A stretch of 64,000 bases of DNA, from the NCBI RefSeq assembly GCF_013395055.1, contig NZ_CP058349.1, forward strand, positions 310,001 to 374,000, in the 5' to 3' direction. The notes below the pieces were generated by a model, which saw only the letters and a list, made by a program, of their open reading frames with translations, did not search any database and was not told the DNA's origin. Both the position numbers and the translations under genes were made by a program. Positions within the stretch are counted from its first letter, which is position 1. The number at the start of each line of letters is the position of its first letter. The DNA is from Pseudomonas sp. ABC1. GTDB lineage: Bacteria; Pseudomonadota; Gammaproteobacteria; Pseudomonadales; Pseudomonadaceae. Below are positions 41,941-51,556 of the stretch, piece by piece.

Positions 41941-44793
41941 ATGGACAAGACCTACCAGCCACACGCCATTGAATCCCGTTGGTACGCCGAGTGGGAATCG
42001 CAGAACTATTTCGCCCCGCAAGGCAACGGCGATCCCTACACCATCATGATCCCGCCGCCGAATGTCACCGGCAGCCTGCACATGGGCCATGGTTTCAACA
42101 ACGCCATCATGGATGCGCTGATCCGCTGGCGCCGCATGCAGGGCCGCAACACCCTGTGGCAGCCTGGTACCGACCACGCGGGGATCGCCACGCAGATGGT
42201 GGTGGAGCGCCAACTGGGCGCCCAGGGCATCAGCCGCCACGACCTTGGCCGCGCCAGATTCCTCGACAAGGTCTGGGAATGGAAGGAAGAGTCCGGCGGC
42301 AACATCACCCGGCAGATCCGCCGCCTCGGCTCCTCGGTGGACTGGTCGCGCGAGCGCTTCACCATGGACGACGGCATGTCCAACGCGGTCAAGGAAGCCT
42401 TCGTGCGCCTGCATGAAGACGGCCTGATCTACCGTGGCAAGCGCCTGGTCAACTGGGACACCAAACTGCACACCGCCATTTCCGACCTGGAAGTGGAGAA
42501 CCACGACGAGAAAGGCCACCTCTGGCATCTGCGTTTCCCGCTGGCCGATGGCGTGAAGACCGCCGAAGGCAAGGACCATCTGGTGGTCGCCACCACCCGT
42601 CCGGAAACCGTGCTGGGCGACGCCGCCGTCGCTGTGCATCCGGAGGATGAACGCTACAGCCAGTTGATCGGCCGCCATGTGCTGCTGCCGCTGGTCAACC
42701 GCCTGATCCCGATCGTCGCCGACGACTACGTCGACCGCGAGTTCGGTACCGGCTGCGTGAAGATCACCCCTGCCCACGACTTCAACGACTATGAAGTCGG
42801 CAAGCGCCACAACCTGCCGCTGATCAACATCTTCGACCAGAATGCCGCCGTACTGGCCAAGGCCCAGGTGTTCAACATCGACGGCACGCTCAACGACAAG
42901 GTCGATCCGAGCCTGCCGGACGGCTATGCGCACATGGACCGTTTCGACGCGCGCAAGGCCATCGTCGCCGAGTTCGAAGCCATGGGCCTGCTGGAGAAGA
43001 TCGACGAACACGCGCTGAAAGTGCCGCGTGGCGACCGCTCCGGCACCATTATCGAGCCCTGGCTGACCGACCAGTGGTACGTCTCCACCAAGCCGCTGGC
43101 GAAAAAGGCCATCGAAGTGGTGGAAAACGGCGATATCCAGTTCGTGCCCAAGCAGTACGAGAACATGTACTTCTCCTGGATGCGCGATATCCAGGACTGG
43201 TGCATCAGCCGCCAGCTCTGGTGGGGGCACCGCATCCCGGCCTGGTACGACGAAGCCGGCAATGTCTATGTCGGCCGCGACGAAGTCGATGTGCGCAAGA
43301 AGTACGCGATCCGCAACGACGAGCCGCTGCGCCAGGACAACGACGTACTCGACACCTGGTTCAGCTCCGGGCTGTGGACCTTCTCCACCCTCGGCTGGCC
43401 CGAGCAGACCGACTTCCTCAAGACCTTCCACCCCACCGACGTGCTGGTCACCGGCTTCGACATCATCTTCTTCTGGGTCGCCCGGATGATCATGCTGTCC
43501 ACCCACCTGACCGGGCAGATTCCATTCAAGACCGTCTACGTCCACGGCCTGGTGCGCGACGGCCAGGGGCAGAAGATGTCCAAGTCCAAGGGCAACGTGC
43601 TCGACCCGCTGGACATCGTCGACGGCATCAGTCTCGACACGCTGCTGGAAAAACGCACCAGCGGCATGATGCAGCCCAAGCTCGCCGAGAAGATCGCCAA
43701 GCAGACGCGCAACGAATTCCCCGAGGGCATCGCCAGCTACGGCACCGACGCCCTGCGCTTCACCTTCTGCTCGCTGGCGTCCACCGGTCGCGACATCAAG
43801 TTCGACATGGGCCGCGTCGAGGGTTACCGCAACTTCTGCAACAAGCTGTGGAACGCCGCCAACTTCGTTTTCGAGAACACCGAAAGCAAGGACACCGGTG
43901 TCGCACAGGGAGCGACCGACGGTGAACCGCCGGTCGAGCTGTCCTCGGTGGACCGCTGGATCATTTCCTCGCTGCAACGCACCGAGATGGAAGTGAACCG
44001 CCAGTTGGAAGCCTTCCGCTTCGACCTCGCCACCCAGGCGCTCTACGAGTTCGTCTGGGACGAGTACTGCGCCTGGTACCTGGAACTGGTCAAGCCGGTG
44101 CTGTGGGATGAGAACGCCAGCGCCGAACGCCAGCGCGGCACCCGCCGCACGCTGGTGCGAGTGCTGGAAGCCATCCTGCGCCTTGCACACCCGTTCATGC
44201 CGTTCATCACCGAGGAAATCTGGCAGCGCGTCGCACCGCTGGCCGGCAAGAGCGGCCCGACCCTGATGCTGCAACCCTGGCCGGAACTCAACCCCGCGCG
44301 ACTGGACAGCGCCGCTGAAGGCGACATCGAGTGGGTCAAGGCTTTCATGCTGGGTATCCGCCAGATTCGCGCGGAGATGAACATCTCCATGGCCAAGCGC
44401 ATCGACGTGGTGCTGGGCAACGCCAGCGCCGAAGACATCCGCCGCCTGCGCGAGAACGAGCCACTGCTGAACAAGCTGGCCAAGCTCGACAACGTGCGGG
44501 TACTGGCCCAGGGCGAAGAAGCGCCGCTGGCGGCGACCGCGCTGGTCGGCGACCTGCAGGTGCTGGTGCCGATGGCCGGCCTGATCGACAAGGATGCCGA
44601 ACTGGCCCGCCTGGACAAGGAGATCGCCCGCTTCGACGGCGAGATCAAGCGTGTCGGCGGCAAGCTCGGCAACGCCGGCTTCGTCGACAAGGCACCCGCC
44701 GAGGTGATCGAGAAGGAACGCGCCAAGCTGGCCGAAGCGGAACAGGCCAAGGCCCGTCTGCTCGAACAGCGCGAGCGTATCGCCAGTCTGTGA
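41941..44793 (+). CDS. valS: Valyl-tRNA synthetase
   Basis: 950 residues, the length I recall for Pseudomonas ValRS. The start is MDKTYQPHAIESRWY at 41941; the frame is open 210 bp further upstream without support. Class-I motifs: HIGH variant PNVTGSLHMGHG (HMGH at 47-50), the CP1 editing domain with VATTRPETVLGD, the WCISRQLWWGHRIPAWY segment and KMSKS (545-549). The final ~70 residues are the ValRS coiled coil (DKDAELARLDKEIARFDGE). It charges tRNA-Val. A long antisense open frame over this gene is an artefact of high GC. Confidence 0.97.
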   Translation: MDKTYQPHAIESRWYAEWESQNYFAPQGNGDPYTIMIPPPNVTGSLHMGHGFNNAIMDALIRWRRMQGRNTLWQPGTDHAGIATQMVVERQLGAQGISRHDLGRARFLDKVWEWKEESGGNITRQIRRLGSSVDWSRERFTMDDGMSNAVKEAFVRLHEDGLIYRGKRLVNWDTKLHTAISDLEVENHDEKGHLWHLRFPLADGVKTAEGKDHLVVATTRPETVLGDAAVAVHPEDERYSQLIGRHVLLPLVNRLIPIVADDYVDREFGTGCVKITPAHDFNDYEVGKRHNLPLINIFDQNAAVLAKAQVFNIDGTLNDKVDPSLPDGYAHMDRFDARKAIVAEFEAMGLLEKIDEHALKVPRGDRSGTIIEPWLTDQWYVSTKPLAKKAIEVVENGDIQFVPKQYENMYFSWMRDIQDWCISRQLWWGHRIPAWYDEAGNVYVGRDEVDVRKKYAIRNDEPLRQDNDVLDTWFSSGLWTFSTLGWPEQTDFLKTFHPTDVLVTGFDIIFFWVARMIMLSTHLTGQIPFKTVYVHGLVRDGQGQKMSKSKGNVLDPLDIVDGISLDTLLEKRTSGMMQPKLAEKIAKQTRNEFPEGIASYGTDALRFTFCSLASTGRDIKFDMGRVEGYRNFCNKLWNAANFVFENTESKDTGVAQGATDGEPPVELSSVDRWIISSLQRTEMEVNRQLEAFRFDLATQALYEFVWDEYCAWYLELVKPVLWDENASAERQRGTRRTLVRVLEAILRLAHPFMPFITEEIWQRVAPLAGKSGPTLMLQPWPELNPARLDSAAEGDIEWVKAFMLGIRQIRAEMNISMAKRIDVVLGNASAEDIRRLRENEPLLNKLAKLDNVRVLAQGEEAPLAATALVGDLQVLVPMAGLIDKDAELARLDKEIARFDGEIKRVGGKLGNAGFVDKAPAEVIEKERAKLAEAEQAKARLLEQRERIASL

Positions 44794-44925
44794 CAGGCTG
44801 GCGCGCCCGCTGGCCGCACCGGGCGGGCACGCATAAACTGCACGACGTATCACGAAGGACAAGGGCTGCGCCTCACAGCCAGCCCAGGCAAAACAACAAA
44901 CGCTGACCTTTTCTAGGAGATACCA

Positions 44926-45900
44926 ATGCTGCTAGCCAAGAACAAATGGCTGTCCCTGGGGGCCCTGACACTGGCCATGGCCGCCCCGCTCTCCGGTTTC
45001 GCCGCCGAGCAGAAATCCGTCGCGGTCACCGCCATCGTCGAACACCCGGCCCTGGATGCGGTACGCGATGGCGTGCGCGAGGTCCTGAAGGAAGCCGGCT
45101 ACGAAGAAGGCAAGAATCTCAAGTGGCAGTACCAGAGCGCCCAGGGCAACACCGGCACCGCCGCGCAGATCGCGCGCAAGTACATCGGTGACCGTCCGGA
45201 CGCCATCGTCGCCATCGGCACGCCCTCGGCCCAGGCCGTGGTCGCTGCCAGCAAGAGCATCCCGCTGGTGTTCTCCGCCGTCACCGACCCGGTCGGCGCG
45301 CAACTGACACCCAGTTGGGACGCCTCCGGCACCAATGTCACCGGCGCCTCCGACAAGCTGGAACTGGAGCGCCAGGTCGACCTGATCAAGCGCATCCTGC
45401 CCGAAGCCAAGCGCGTCGGCATCGTCTACAACCCCGGCGAAGCCAACTCGGCGGTGGTGGTCAAGGAACTCAAGGAACTGCTGCCCAAGCACGGCCTGAC
45501 CCTGGTCGAAGCCGCCGCGCCGCGCTCGGTGGACGTCGGCAGCGCCGCACGCAGCCTGGTCGGCAAGGTCGACGTGATCTACAGCAACACTGACAACAAC
45601 GTGGTGTCCGCCTACGAGGCGCTGGTCAAGGTCGGCAACGACACCAAGACCCCGCTGATCGCCTCCGACACCGGCAGCGTCGAACGTGGCGCCATCGCCG
45701 CCCTGGGCGTGGACTACCTGGACCTCGGCAAGCAGACCGGCCGCATCGTCGTGCGCATCCTCCAGGGCGAGAAACCCGGCAGCATCGCACCGCAGACCAG
45801 CGAGAACCTGGAGCTGTTCCTCAATGCCGGCGCCGCCCGCAAGCAGGGTGTGACGCTGTCCAGCGAACTGCTCGAATCGGCCACCAAGGTCATCGAGTAA
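44926..45900 (+). CDS. ABC transporter substrate-binding protein (PF04392 type)
   Basis: 324 residues with a signal peptide (KWLSLGALTLAMAAPLSGFA, cleavage near residue 26). The mature protein has the ABC_sub_bind pattern: KSVAVTAIVEHPALDAVRDGV, PDAIVAIGTPSAQAVVAAS, IPLVFSAVTDPVGAQL, GIVYNPGEANS and VIYSNTDNNVVSAYEAL. Relatives (TrpX-like) bind aromatic amino acids or similar small molecules; the ligand here is not defined. A strong ribosome site (TAGGAGAT) precedes the ATG. It is the first gene of a three-gene importer downstream of valS. Confidence 0.92.
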   Translation: MLLAKNKWLSLGALTLAMAAPLSGFAAEQKSVAVTAIVEHPALDAVRDGVREVLKEAGYEEGKNLKWQYQSAQGNTGTAAQIARKYIGDRPDAIVAIGTPSAQAVVAASKSIPLVFSAVTDPVGAQLTPSWDASGTNVTGASDKLELERQVDLIKRILPEAKRVGIVYNPGEANSAVVVKELKELLPKHGLTLVEAAAPRSVDVGSAARSLVGKVDVIYSNTDNNVVSAYEALVKVGNDTKTPLIASDTGSVERGAIAALGVDYLDLGKQTGRIVVRILQGEKPGSIAPQTSENLELFLNAGAARKQGVTLSSELLESATKVIE

Positions 45901-45918
45901 CACTCACGCTGTCGCCCC

Positions 45919-45945
45919 GCCGACCCGCCCGGCAGGCGGGTCGGC
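45919..45945 (+). terminator. Strong intra-operon hairpin between binding-protein and permease genes
   Basis: GCCGACCCGCC (45919-45929) and GGCGGGTCGGC (45935-45945) pair perfectly around CGGCA. It follows the binding-protein stop by 18 bp. Such hairpins often protect the upstream mRNA or partly terminate, giving more binding protein than membrane components. Confidence 0.65.
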
Positions 45946-45973
45946 TCTTCTACCCAGCCTGGCCAGATAACCC

Positions 45974-46864
45974 ATGTCTTTGTTTTCCTTTCTCGGCGCC
46001 CTGGAAATCGGTCTGATCTTCAGCCTGGTCGCCCTGGGCGTGTTCATTTCCTTCCGCCTGCTGCGCTTTCCCGACCTGACCGTCGACGGTAGCTTCCCGC
46101 TCGGTGGCGCCGTCTGCGCGGTGCTTATCGCCAACGGCAGCGACCCCTTCCTCGCCACCCTGCTCGCCACCCTGGCCGGCGCTGGCGCGGGCCTGGTCAC
46201 CGGGCTGCTGAACGTCAAGCTGAAGATCATGGACCTGCTGGCCAGCATCCTGATCATGATCGCCCTGTACTCGATCAACCTGCGCATCATGGGCGGCCCG
46301 AACATCCCGCTGATCACCTCGCCGACGATGTTCAGCGTGCTGCAGCCGGAATGGCTGGACGACTACATCGCCCGTCCGCTGATCCTGCTGCTGGTGATCA
46401 TCGCGGCCAAGCTGCTGCTGGACTGGTTCTTCTCCACCCAGATCGGCCTGGCAATCCGCGCCACCGGCTCCAACGGCCGCATGGCCCGCGCCCAGGGCAT
46501 CAACTCCGGGGCCATGGTGCTGCTCGGCATGGCCGTCTCCAACGCCCTGGTGGCGCTGGCGGGCGCACTGTTCGCACAGTCCCAGGGCGGCGCCGACATT
46601 TCCATGGGCGTCGGCACCATTGTCATCGGCCTGGCGGCGGTGATCGTCGGCGAGAGCATCCTGCCGGCGCGCAAGCTGTTCTACCTGACCCTGGCGGTGA
46701 TCCTCGGTGCCATCGTCTACCGCTTCTTCATCGCCCTGGCATTGAACAGCGACTTCATCGGCCTGCAGGCCCAGGACCTGAACCTGGTCACCGCGGTACT
46801 GGTCACCGTCGCCCTGGTGATCCCGATGCTGAAGAAACGCCTGACCAGCGGCCGGAGGAACTGA
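45974..46864 (+). CDS. ABC transporter permease (LivH/BPD_transp_2-like)
   Basis: 296 residues with about eight to nine membrane helices. It resembles the branched-chain-amino-acid-type permeases paired with PF04392 binding proteins: LGALEIGLIFSLVALGVFISFRLL at the start, FPDLTVDGSFPLGGAVCA, MDLLASILIMIALYSINLRIMG, and GLAIRATGSNGRMARAQGIN, the loop that contacts the ATPase. It forms the membrane channel of the importer. The ATPase gene starts 1 bp after its stop. Confidence 0.92.
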   Translation: MSLFSFLGALEIGLIFSLVALGVFISFRLLRFPDLTVDGSFPLGGAVCAVLIANGSDPFLATLLATLAGAGAGLVTGLLNVKLKIMDLLASILIMIALYSINLRIMGGPNIPLITSPTMFSVLQPEWLDDYIARPLILLLVIIAAKLLLDWFFSTQIGLAIRATGSNGRMARAQGINSGAMVLLGMAVSNALVALAGALFAQSQGGADISMGVGTIVIGLAAVIVGESILPARKLFYLTLAVILGAIVYRFFIALALNSDFIGLQAQDLNLVTAVLVTVALVIPMLKKRLTSGRRN

Positions 46865-46865
46865 C

Positions 46866-47660
46866 ATGCTCAGCGCGAACAACCTGCACATCACCTTCAA
46901 CGCCGGCACGCCGATCGAGACGCGGGCGCTGCAAGGGCTGTCCCTGGACATCCCCACCGGGCAATTCGTCACGGTGATCGGCACCAACGGCGCCGGCAAG
47001 TCGACCTTTCTCAACGCGGTGTCCGGCGACCTGCCGGTGGACAGCGGCTCGATCCTCATCGACGGCGCCGACGTCACCCGGCAACCGGTCTGGGAGCGCG
47101 CCAACCGTGTCGCCCGCGTGTTCCAGGACCCCATGGCGGGCACCTGCGAAGACCTGACCATCGAGGAAAACATGGCCCTGGCACAGGAACGCGGGCACCG
47201 TCGCGGCCTCGGTCGGGCCGTGCGCGCGGCGATGCGCGACGACTTCCGCGCCAGCCTGTCGACCCTCGGCCTGGGACTGGAGAACCGCCTGGGCGACCGC
47301 ATCGGCCTGCTCTCCGGCGGCCAGCGCCAGGCGGTCAGCCTGCTGATGGCGGCGCTGCAACCCTCGCGCATCCTGCTGCTGGACGAACACACCGCCGCCC
47401 TCGACCCGCGCACTGCCGACTTCGTGCTGCAACTGACCGCGCGCATCGTCGCCGAGAAACGCCTGACCGCCATGATGGTCACCCACAGCATGCGCCAGGC
47501 GCTGGACGTCGGCGACCGCACGGTGATGCTGCACCAGGGCCAGGTGGTACTGGACGTCTCGGGCGAGCAACGCCAGGGACTGGACGTACCGGACCTGCTG
47601 CTGATGTTCGAGAAAGTGCGTGGCGAGAAGGTCAGCGACGACGCCTTGCTGCTCGGTTGA
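46866..47660 (+). CDS. ABC transporter ATP-binding protein
   Basis: 264 residues. Walker A GTNGAGKSTF, Q-loop RVFQDPMAGTCEDLTIEENM, signature LLSGGQRQAVSLLMA, Walker B ILLLDEHTAALDP with the H-loop MMVTHSMRQALD. The Walker B region reads DEHTAAL, as in the TrpX-linked group (most ABC ATPases have DEPT or DEAT). It energises uptake with the two upstream gene products. It ends 33 bp before the convergent luxR-type gene, with a terminator hairpin between. Confidence 0.94.
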   Translation: MLSANNLHITFNAGTPIETRALQGLSLDIPTGQFVTVIGTNGAGKSTFLNAVSGDLPVDSGSILIDGADVTRQPVWERANRVARVFQDPMAGTCEDLTIEENMALAQERGHRRGLGRAVRAAMRDDFRASLSTLGLGLENRLGDRIGLLSGGQRQAVSLLMAALQPSRILLLDEHTAALDPRTADFVLQLTARIVAEKRLTAMMVTHSMRQALDVGDRTVMLHQGQVVLDVSGEQRQGLDVPDLLLMFEKVRGEKVSDDALLLG

Positions 47661-47667
47661 TCCGCCC

Positions 47668-47687
47668 CGGGGCTGCCAGCAGCCCCG
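47668..47687. terminator. Hairpin between the ABC ATPase and luxR-type genes
   Basis: CGGGGCTG (47668-47675), CCAG, CAGCCCCG (47680-47687): an 8-bp stem between two convergent stop codons. No clear U-run. Confidence 0.6.
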
Positions 47688-47693
47688 ACTGGC

Positions 47694-48389
47694 TCAATGC
47701 CGCCCGGCCAGGTAGGCGGCCAACGCGGTACGGCTTTCTACCCCCAGCTTGTCGAAGATACGCACGACGTAGGTCTTCACCGTGCCCAGGCCAATCCCCA
47801 TGGCCTCGGCCACGTCCCGGTTCGACGCGCCCGCGCCGATCAGGCAGGCCACCTGCTTCTCCCGATGGCTCAGCCCGCTGCGCAGCAAGCGCTGCTCCAG
47901 CAGCAGGCGCTGGACGTGGGGATGCGCACTGAAGCTGGCTTCGAGCAGACGCTGAATGGCGCCGAGGGCCTCCGGCGCCAGCAGTAGTGGCGGATCGTCA
48001 TGGGTCTTGAGAAAGCCCACGCCACCAAAGGCAGCATCCCCGGCCCAGAACATCAGGTCGATGGTATCCACCACGCCATGGGCGTGCAGGTAACCCTGGT
48101 AGTGCGAAGTTTCATCCGCCCGCTGGAAGCCTCGGGCATGGCTCAATACCCCGACGCACTCATGGCGCTCGACCATGCGGCTGACGCGCATCGGATCGAA
48201 CGGCTGCATGCCGTTGCGGTACTGCTCCAGAAACCCGGCAGGCACGCCGAGGGTGTCGAGCACCTGCATCTCGTCCCGGCGGGTGTCGATCCAGTAGAAC
48301 AGCACGCCCGTGGCGCTCAGGTAATGACGGCTGAATTGCATGGCCTCCCTGACCAGTCGATCGCTCCTGTCCGAATTCTCGACATTCAT
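47694..48389 (-). CDS. LuxR-family transcriptional regulator (no recognised ligand domain)
   Basis: 231 residues from the ATG at 48389; GGAG lies about 9 nt upstream. The C-terminal HTH is typical of GerE/LuxR: GLSHREKQVACLIGAGASNRDVAEAMGIGLGTVKTYVVRIFDKLGV (in pieces, about 168-215). The N-terminal ~160 residues (FSRHYLSATGVLFYWIDTRRDEM ... VDTIDLMFWAGDAAFGG) resemble GAF-like sensor domains of LuxR solos, without the autoinducer-binding WxxYxxE pattern and without a receiver Asp. It is divergent from the PhyH-RidA-permease run at 48675-53751 and is its likely regulator. The 285-bp region between holds no motif I can name with confidence. Confidence 0.85.
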   Translation of the reverse strand: MNVENSDRSDRLVREAMQFSRHYLSATGVLFYWIDTRRDEMQVLDTLGVPAGFLEQYRNGMQPFDPMRVSRMVERHECVGVLSHARGFQRADETSHYQGYLHAHGVVDTIDLMFWAGDAAFGGVGFLKTHDDPPLLLAPEALGAIQRLLEASFSAHPHVQRLLLEQRLLRSGLSHREKQVACLIGAGASNRDVAEAMGIGLGTVKTYVVRIFDKLGVESRTALAAYLAGRH

Positions 48390-48674
48390 CGCGCAAGGCT
48401 CCGATCTTCTTCTGATGGCGGCGTCCGCCCAGGCGCAGAACCTTGCCATGGCGGGCCGGACGACAAGCCCCAAGCAAGCTCCGGACCAGCCTCCAGCACC
48501 CTGGCACAGTCGAAATCGGCACCACACTGAGGCACACGCGGCTCAGCGCGCACCATTAGTGTGATACCGGCGAACGGCCGCGAATTTGTCCATCCTTGGA
48601 TAGATTGTTGGGGTATCCGACGCCACCTAACCTGTCCTCGAATCTTCATTCCCATGAACATCGAGGTAGTCGTC

Positions 48675-49568
48675 ATGATCCCCACCCACCTGCCCAACAC
48701 CGCCAGCGCAGAGCAGATCGAACAGTCCCTGCGCGAGCATGGCTATGTCATCGTCGAAGAACTGGCCAGCAATGAACTGATGGACCGCATCGCCGCCGAA
48801 ATGGCGCCCTACGTCCAGGACACCCAGTACGGCCAGGACAATTTCATCGGCCACCAGACCAAGCGTACCGGCGCGCTGATCGCCCGCTCGCCGGCCGCCC
48901 GCGAACTGGTGATGCACCCCAGCGTACTCGGCACCACCGAGCGTTTCCTCAAGCACGCCTCGGCCTTCCAGTTGCACCTGACGCAGATCATCAGCGTCTT
49001 CCCCGGCTCGCCAGCGCAGATGCTGCACCAGGACGAGCTGGCCTGGGACTTCTTCCCCTTCCCCGACGACTATCAGGTGCAGTGCAACCTGCTCTGGGCC
49101 ATGACCGACTACACCGAGGAGAACGGCGCCACCCGCATCGTGCCCGGCAGCCAGTTCGCCGGACGCAAGCAGAAGTACAGCCTGGAGCAGAGTATCCCCG
49201 CCGTCATGAAGCGCGGCTCGGCACTGTTCTACACCGGCAAGATCTACCACGGCGCCGGCGCCAACCGCTCCGACGGCATCCGCCAGGCGATAAATATCAC
49301 CTATGCCGTGGGCTGGGTGCGCCAGGAGGAGAACCAGTACCTGTCCACGCCCCGCGAGATCGCCCGCACCCTGCCCGACGACCTGCTCAAGGTCATGGGC
49401 TACCAGTACGGCTGCTTCGCCATCGGCTATACGCGTGACTTCGAGGACCCGCTGGTGGCCCTGCGCGAGGATGTGCAGCAGGTGCCGATGAGCGTGCAAC
49501 TGGTCGATGAGCAACGGCAGGACAACGGCGGCTCATTCCGCCACAACCTGCACCCCGCAAGCGCCTGA
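48675..49568 (+). CDS. PhyH-family Fe(II)/2-oxoglutarate dioxygenase
   Basis: 297 residues from the ATG at 48675, which has GAGGTAG before it; in-frame ATGs at 48561 and 48654 are less well placed. The iron site is readable: HQD (His118, Asp120) and the distal His192 in YHGAGAN, followed by an Arg for 2-oxoglutarate (about Arg198/203). The segment ARIVPGSQ-like TRIVPGSQF is typical of phytanoyl-CoA-dioxygenase relatives. Such enzymes hydroxylate small molecules (examples: ectoine, phytanoyl-CoA, phosphonates). The substrate here is unknown. It is the first gene of the run with RidA and two transporters. Confidence 0.88.
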   Translation: MIPTHLPNTASAEQIEQSLREHGYVIVEELASNELMDRIAAEMAPYVQDTQYGQDNFIGHQTKRTGALIARSPAARELVMHPSVLGTTERFLKHASAFQLHLTQIISVFPGSPAQMLHQDELAWDFFPFPDDYQVQCNLLWAMTDYTEENGATRIVPGSQFAGRKQKYSLEQSIPAVMKRGSALFYTGKIYHGAGANRSDGIRQAINITYAVGWVRQEENQYLSTPREIARTLPDDLLKVMGYQYGCFAIGYTRDFEDPLVALREDVQQVPMSVQLVDEQRQDNGGSFRHNLHPASA

Positions 49569-49578
49569 GGAAAGCACC

Positions 49579-49992
49579 ATGATCGAGCGCTACAGCCCCG
49601 AGATCGACTACCTGGCGCCCCAGGTGTTCGAAGCCTTCGCCTTCCACCAGTCGGTACGCGCCGGCGACACCCTCTACCTGTCCGGCATCGCTCCGCTGCG
49701 CGGCGACCTGGAGAACCTTGAGCTGATCGGCAAGGACGACATGGTCGCGCAACTGGGCTACATCCTCGCCGTAGTGGATGGCTGCCTGGAGGCGGCAGGC
49801 CTGCAACGTCGCCACCTGGTGGCATGGACTTTCCATACCACCGACATCGACGCACTGGCCGACGTACTGCCGGAACACCTGGGGCCCTGGGTCGGCGCGC
49901 ACCGTCCCACCAGCACCACGGTCGAGGTGCGCAAGTTGCTGCACCCCGACCAGTTGCTGGAAATCACCGCCATCGCCGTCGCCAGCGACTGA
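49579..49992 (+). CDS. RidA/YjgF-family protein
   Basis: 137 residues from the ATG at 49579, 10 bp after the dioxygenase stop. YjgF features: LYLSGIAPLRGD, DMVAQLGYILAVVDGCLEAAGLQRRHLVAWT and PEHLGPWVGAHRPTSTTVEV, the last giving the strand that normally holds the active-site Arg (here HRPTSTT). Canonical RidA deaminates reactive enamine/imine intermediates; pathway-linked members act on a specific imine. Its position after a dioxygenase suggests such a linked role. Confidence 0.85.
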   Translation: MIERYSPEIDYLAPQVFEAFAFHQSVRAGDTLYLSGIAPLRGDLENLELIGKDDMVAQLGYILAVVDGCLEAAGLQRRHLVAWTFHTTDIDALADVLPEHLGPWVGAHRPTSTTVEVRKLLHPDQLLEITAIAVASD

Positions 49993-50039
49993 CACCTGGA
50001 CCCACTTGCCGCACAGCCTTGCCGCACTTCACTGCCCGC

Positions 50040-50061
50040 CCGCGCAACCGACGTTGCGCGG
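50040..50061. repeat. Small hairpin before the APC permease gene
   Basis: CCGCGCAAC (50040-50048), CGAC, GTTGCGCGG (50053-50061): a perfect 9-bp stem 30 bp before the permease ATG. It may be an mRNA-processing or partial termination point. Confidence 0.5.
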
Positions 50062-50091
50062 TTCCGAAAACGACATAACGGGACAGCCACC

Positions 50092-51540
50092 ATGAACCCT
50101 GTAAACCCATCGACTCCCGCTTCATCCTCGCCGTCCCTGAGCGGCGAACTTGGCGTCACCCCCATCGTCATGATGGTGATCGCCACCGCCGCGCCACTGA
50201 CCGTGATGGCGGCCAACACCCCACTGATGATCGGCCTCGGCAATGGCGCCGCCGCGCCCTTCGACGCCCTGGTGGCCATGCTCATCATGTTCATGTTCTC
50301 GGTGGGATTCGTCGCCATTTCCCGCCATATCGGCAATGCCGGCGCCTTCTACGCCTGCATCCAGAAAGGGCTCGGACGCGTCACCGGGCTCGGCGCCGCG
50401 ACCCTGGCGATGGTTTCCTATTCGCTGTTCCTGCTCGCCATCGGCACCTATGTCGGCTACGCCTCCAGCGAGTTGCTGCACAGCCTGACCGGACTGAACC
50501 TGCCCTGGTGGCTGCTGACCCTCGCCGCCATCGCCATCATCGGTGTGCTGGGCTACCGGCGCATCGAGATGAGTTCCAGGTTCCTCGGCATCGCGCTGAT
50601 CCTGGAGATCGCCGTGGTGCTGCTGTTGAATGCCCTGATCGTGGCGGACAAGGGCCTCGGCGGCCTGCCGGCGGAATCCTTCCAGCCCAGCCATATCCTC
50701 TCCGGCTCGCCGGGCCTGGGCATCCTGTTCGCCATCTACTCGTTCATCGGCTTCGAGTCCACGGTGATCTACCGCGAGGAAGCCCGTGATCCGGAGCGCA
50801 CCATCCCCATCGCCACCTACACCGCGGTATTCACCGTCGGCATCTTCTATGTGCTGTCCATGTGGTGCACCGTTGCCGGCATCGGCGCCGACAAGGTGGT
50901 CGCCTTCGCCAACGAGCACCCTGGCGACATGTACCTGCTGCTCAGCGAGCAATACCTGGGCAAGGCCTTCAGCGATGTCATCCAGGTGCTGCTGATCACC
51001 AGCCTGTTCGCCTGCATGCTGTCGCTGCACAACATCGTCGTGCGCTACCAGTACATTCTCGGCAAATACACCGTGCTGCCAGAGCGCTTCGCCAGCATCC
51101 ACCGCCGCCACGGTTCGCCCTACGTCGCCTCGCTCGCGCAGAGCACCTTCGCCACCCTGGGTACACTGCTGCTGGTGCTCATCGGCCTCGACCCCATCAC
51201 CCAGATCTACGCCTGGGGCGCCACGGCCGGCACCCTCGGCTACATGGTGATCCTGGCCCTGGCCAGCCTGGCGATCCTCGCCTTCTTCCGCCGCGAAGGC
51301 TCCGACCGGCGCCTATGGCACACCCGCATCGCCCCGCTGGGCGGCCTGCTGGGCATCCTCGCCTGCCTGGCCATCGCCATCCACAACCTGCCGATGCTGA
51401 TCGGTGGCGACAACGCCGGCGAAGTCGCACCGCTGATGGGCCTGCTGGTCGTCCTCGCCTTCGCCATCGGCGGCCTCTGCGCCCTGCTGCTGCGAGGCCG
51501 TTCGCCACAGCGTTACCAGGCACTGCGCGAACTGGCCTGA
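50092..51540 (+). CDS. APC-superfamily amino-acid/amine permease
   Basis: 482 residues with about 12 membrane helices. APC features: the N-terminal GELGVTPIVMMVIATAAPLTVM, a glycine-rich helix FSVGFVAISRHIGNAGAFYACIQKGLG, and IYSFIGFESTVIYREEARDPERTIPIATYTAV (in pieces), the classic APC motif after TM6. The N-terminal ~15 residues are Ser/Pro-rich. It imports an amino acid or amine; the substrate is not identifiable by eye. Its place downstream of a dioxygenase and a RidA suggests uptake of their substrate. Confidence 0.9.
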   Translation: MNPVNPSTPASSSPSLSGELGVTPIVMMVIATAAPLTVMAANTPLMIGLGNGAAAPFDALVAMLIMFMFSVGFVAISRHIGNAGAFYACIQKGLGRVTGLGAATLAMVSYSLFLLAIGTYVGYASSELLHSLTGLNLPWWLLTLAAIAIIGVLGYRRIEMSSRFLGIALILEIAVVLLLNALIVADKGLGGLPAESFQPSHILSGSPGLGILFAIYSFIGFESTVIYREEARDPERTIPIATYTAVFTVGIFYVLSMWCTVAGIGADKVVAFANEHPGDMYLLLSEQYLGKAFSDVIQVLLITSLFACMLSLHNIVVRYQYILGKYTVLPERFASIHRRHGSPYVASLAQSTFATLGTLLLVLIGLDPITQIYAWGATAGTLGYMVILALASLAILAFFRREGSDRRLWHTRIAPLGGLLGILACLAIAIHNLPMLIGGDNAGEVAPLMGLLVVLAFAIGGLCALLLRGRSPQRYQALRELA

Positions 51541-51556
51541 ACAGGCACCACCGCGA

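Noticed and set aside
41908..44862. A 984-codon open frame antisense to valS
   Set aside because: It is wholly opposite a clearly conserved gene and its composition is that of a GC-rich shadow frame (runs of Val, His, Gln, Gly). No ribosome site or family motif.
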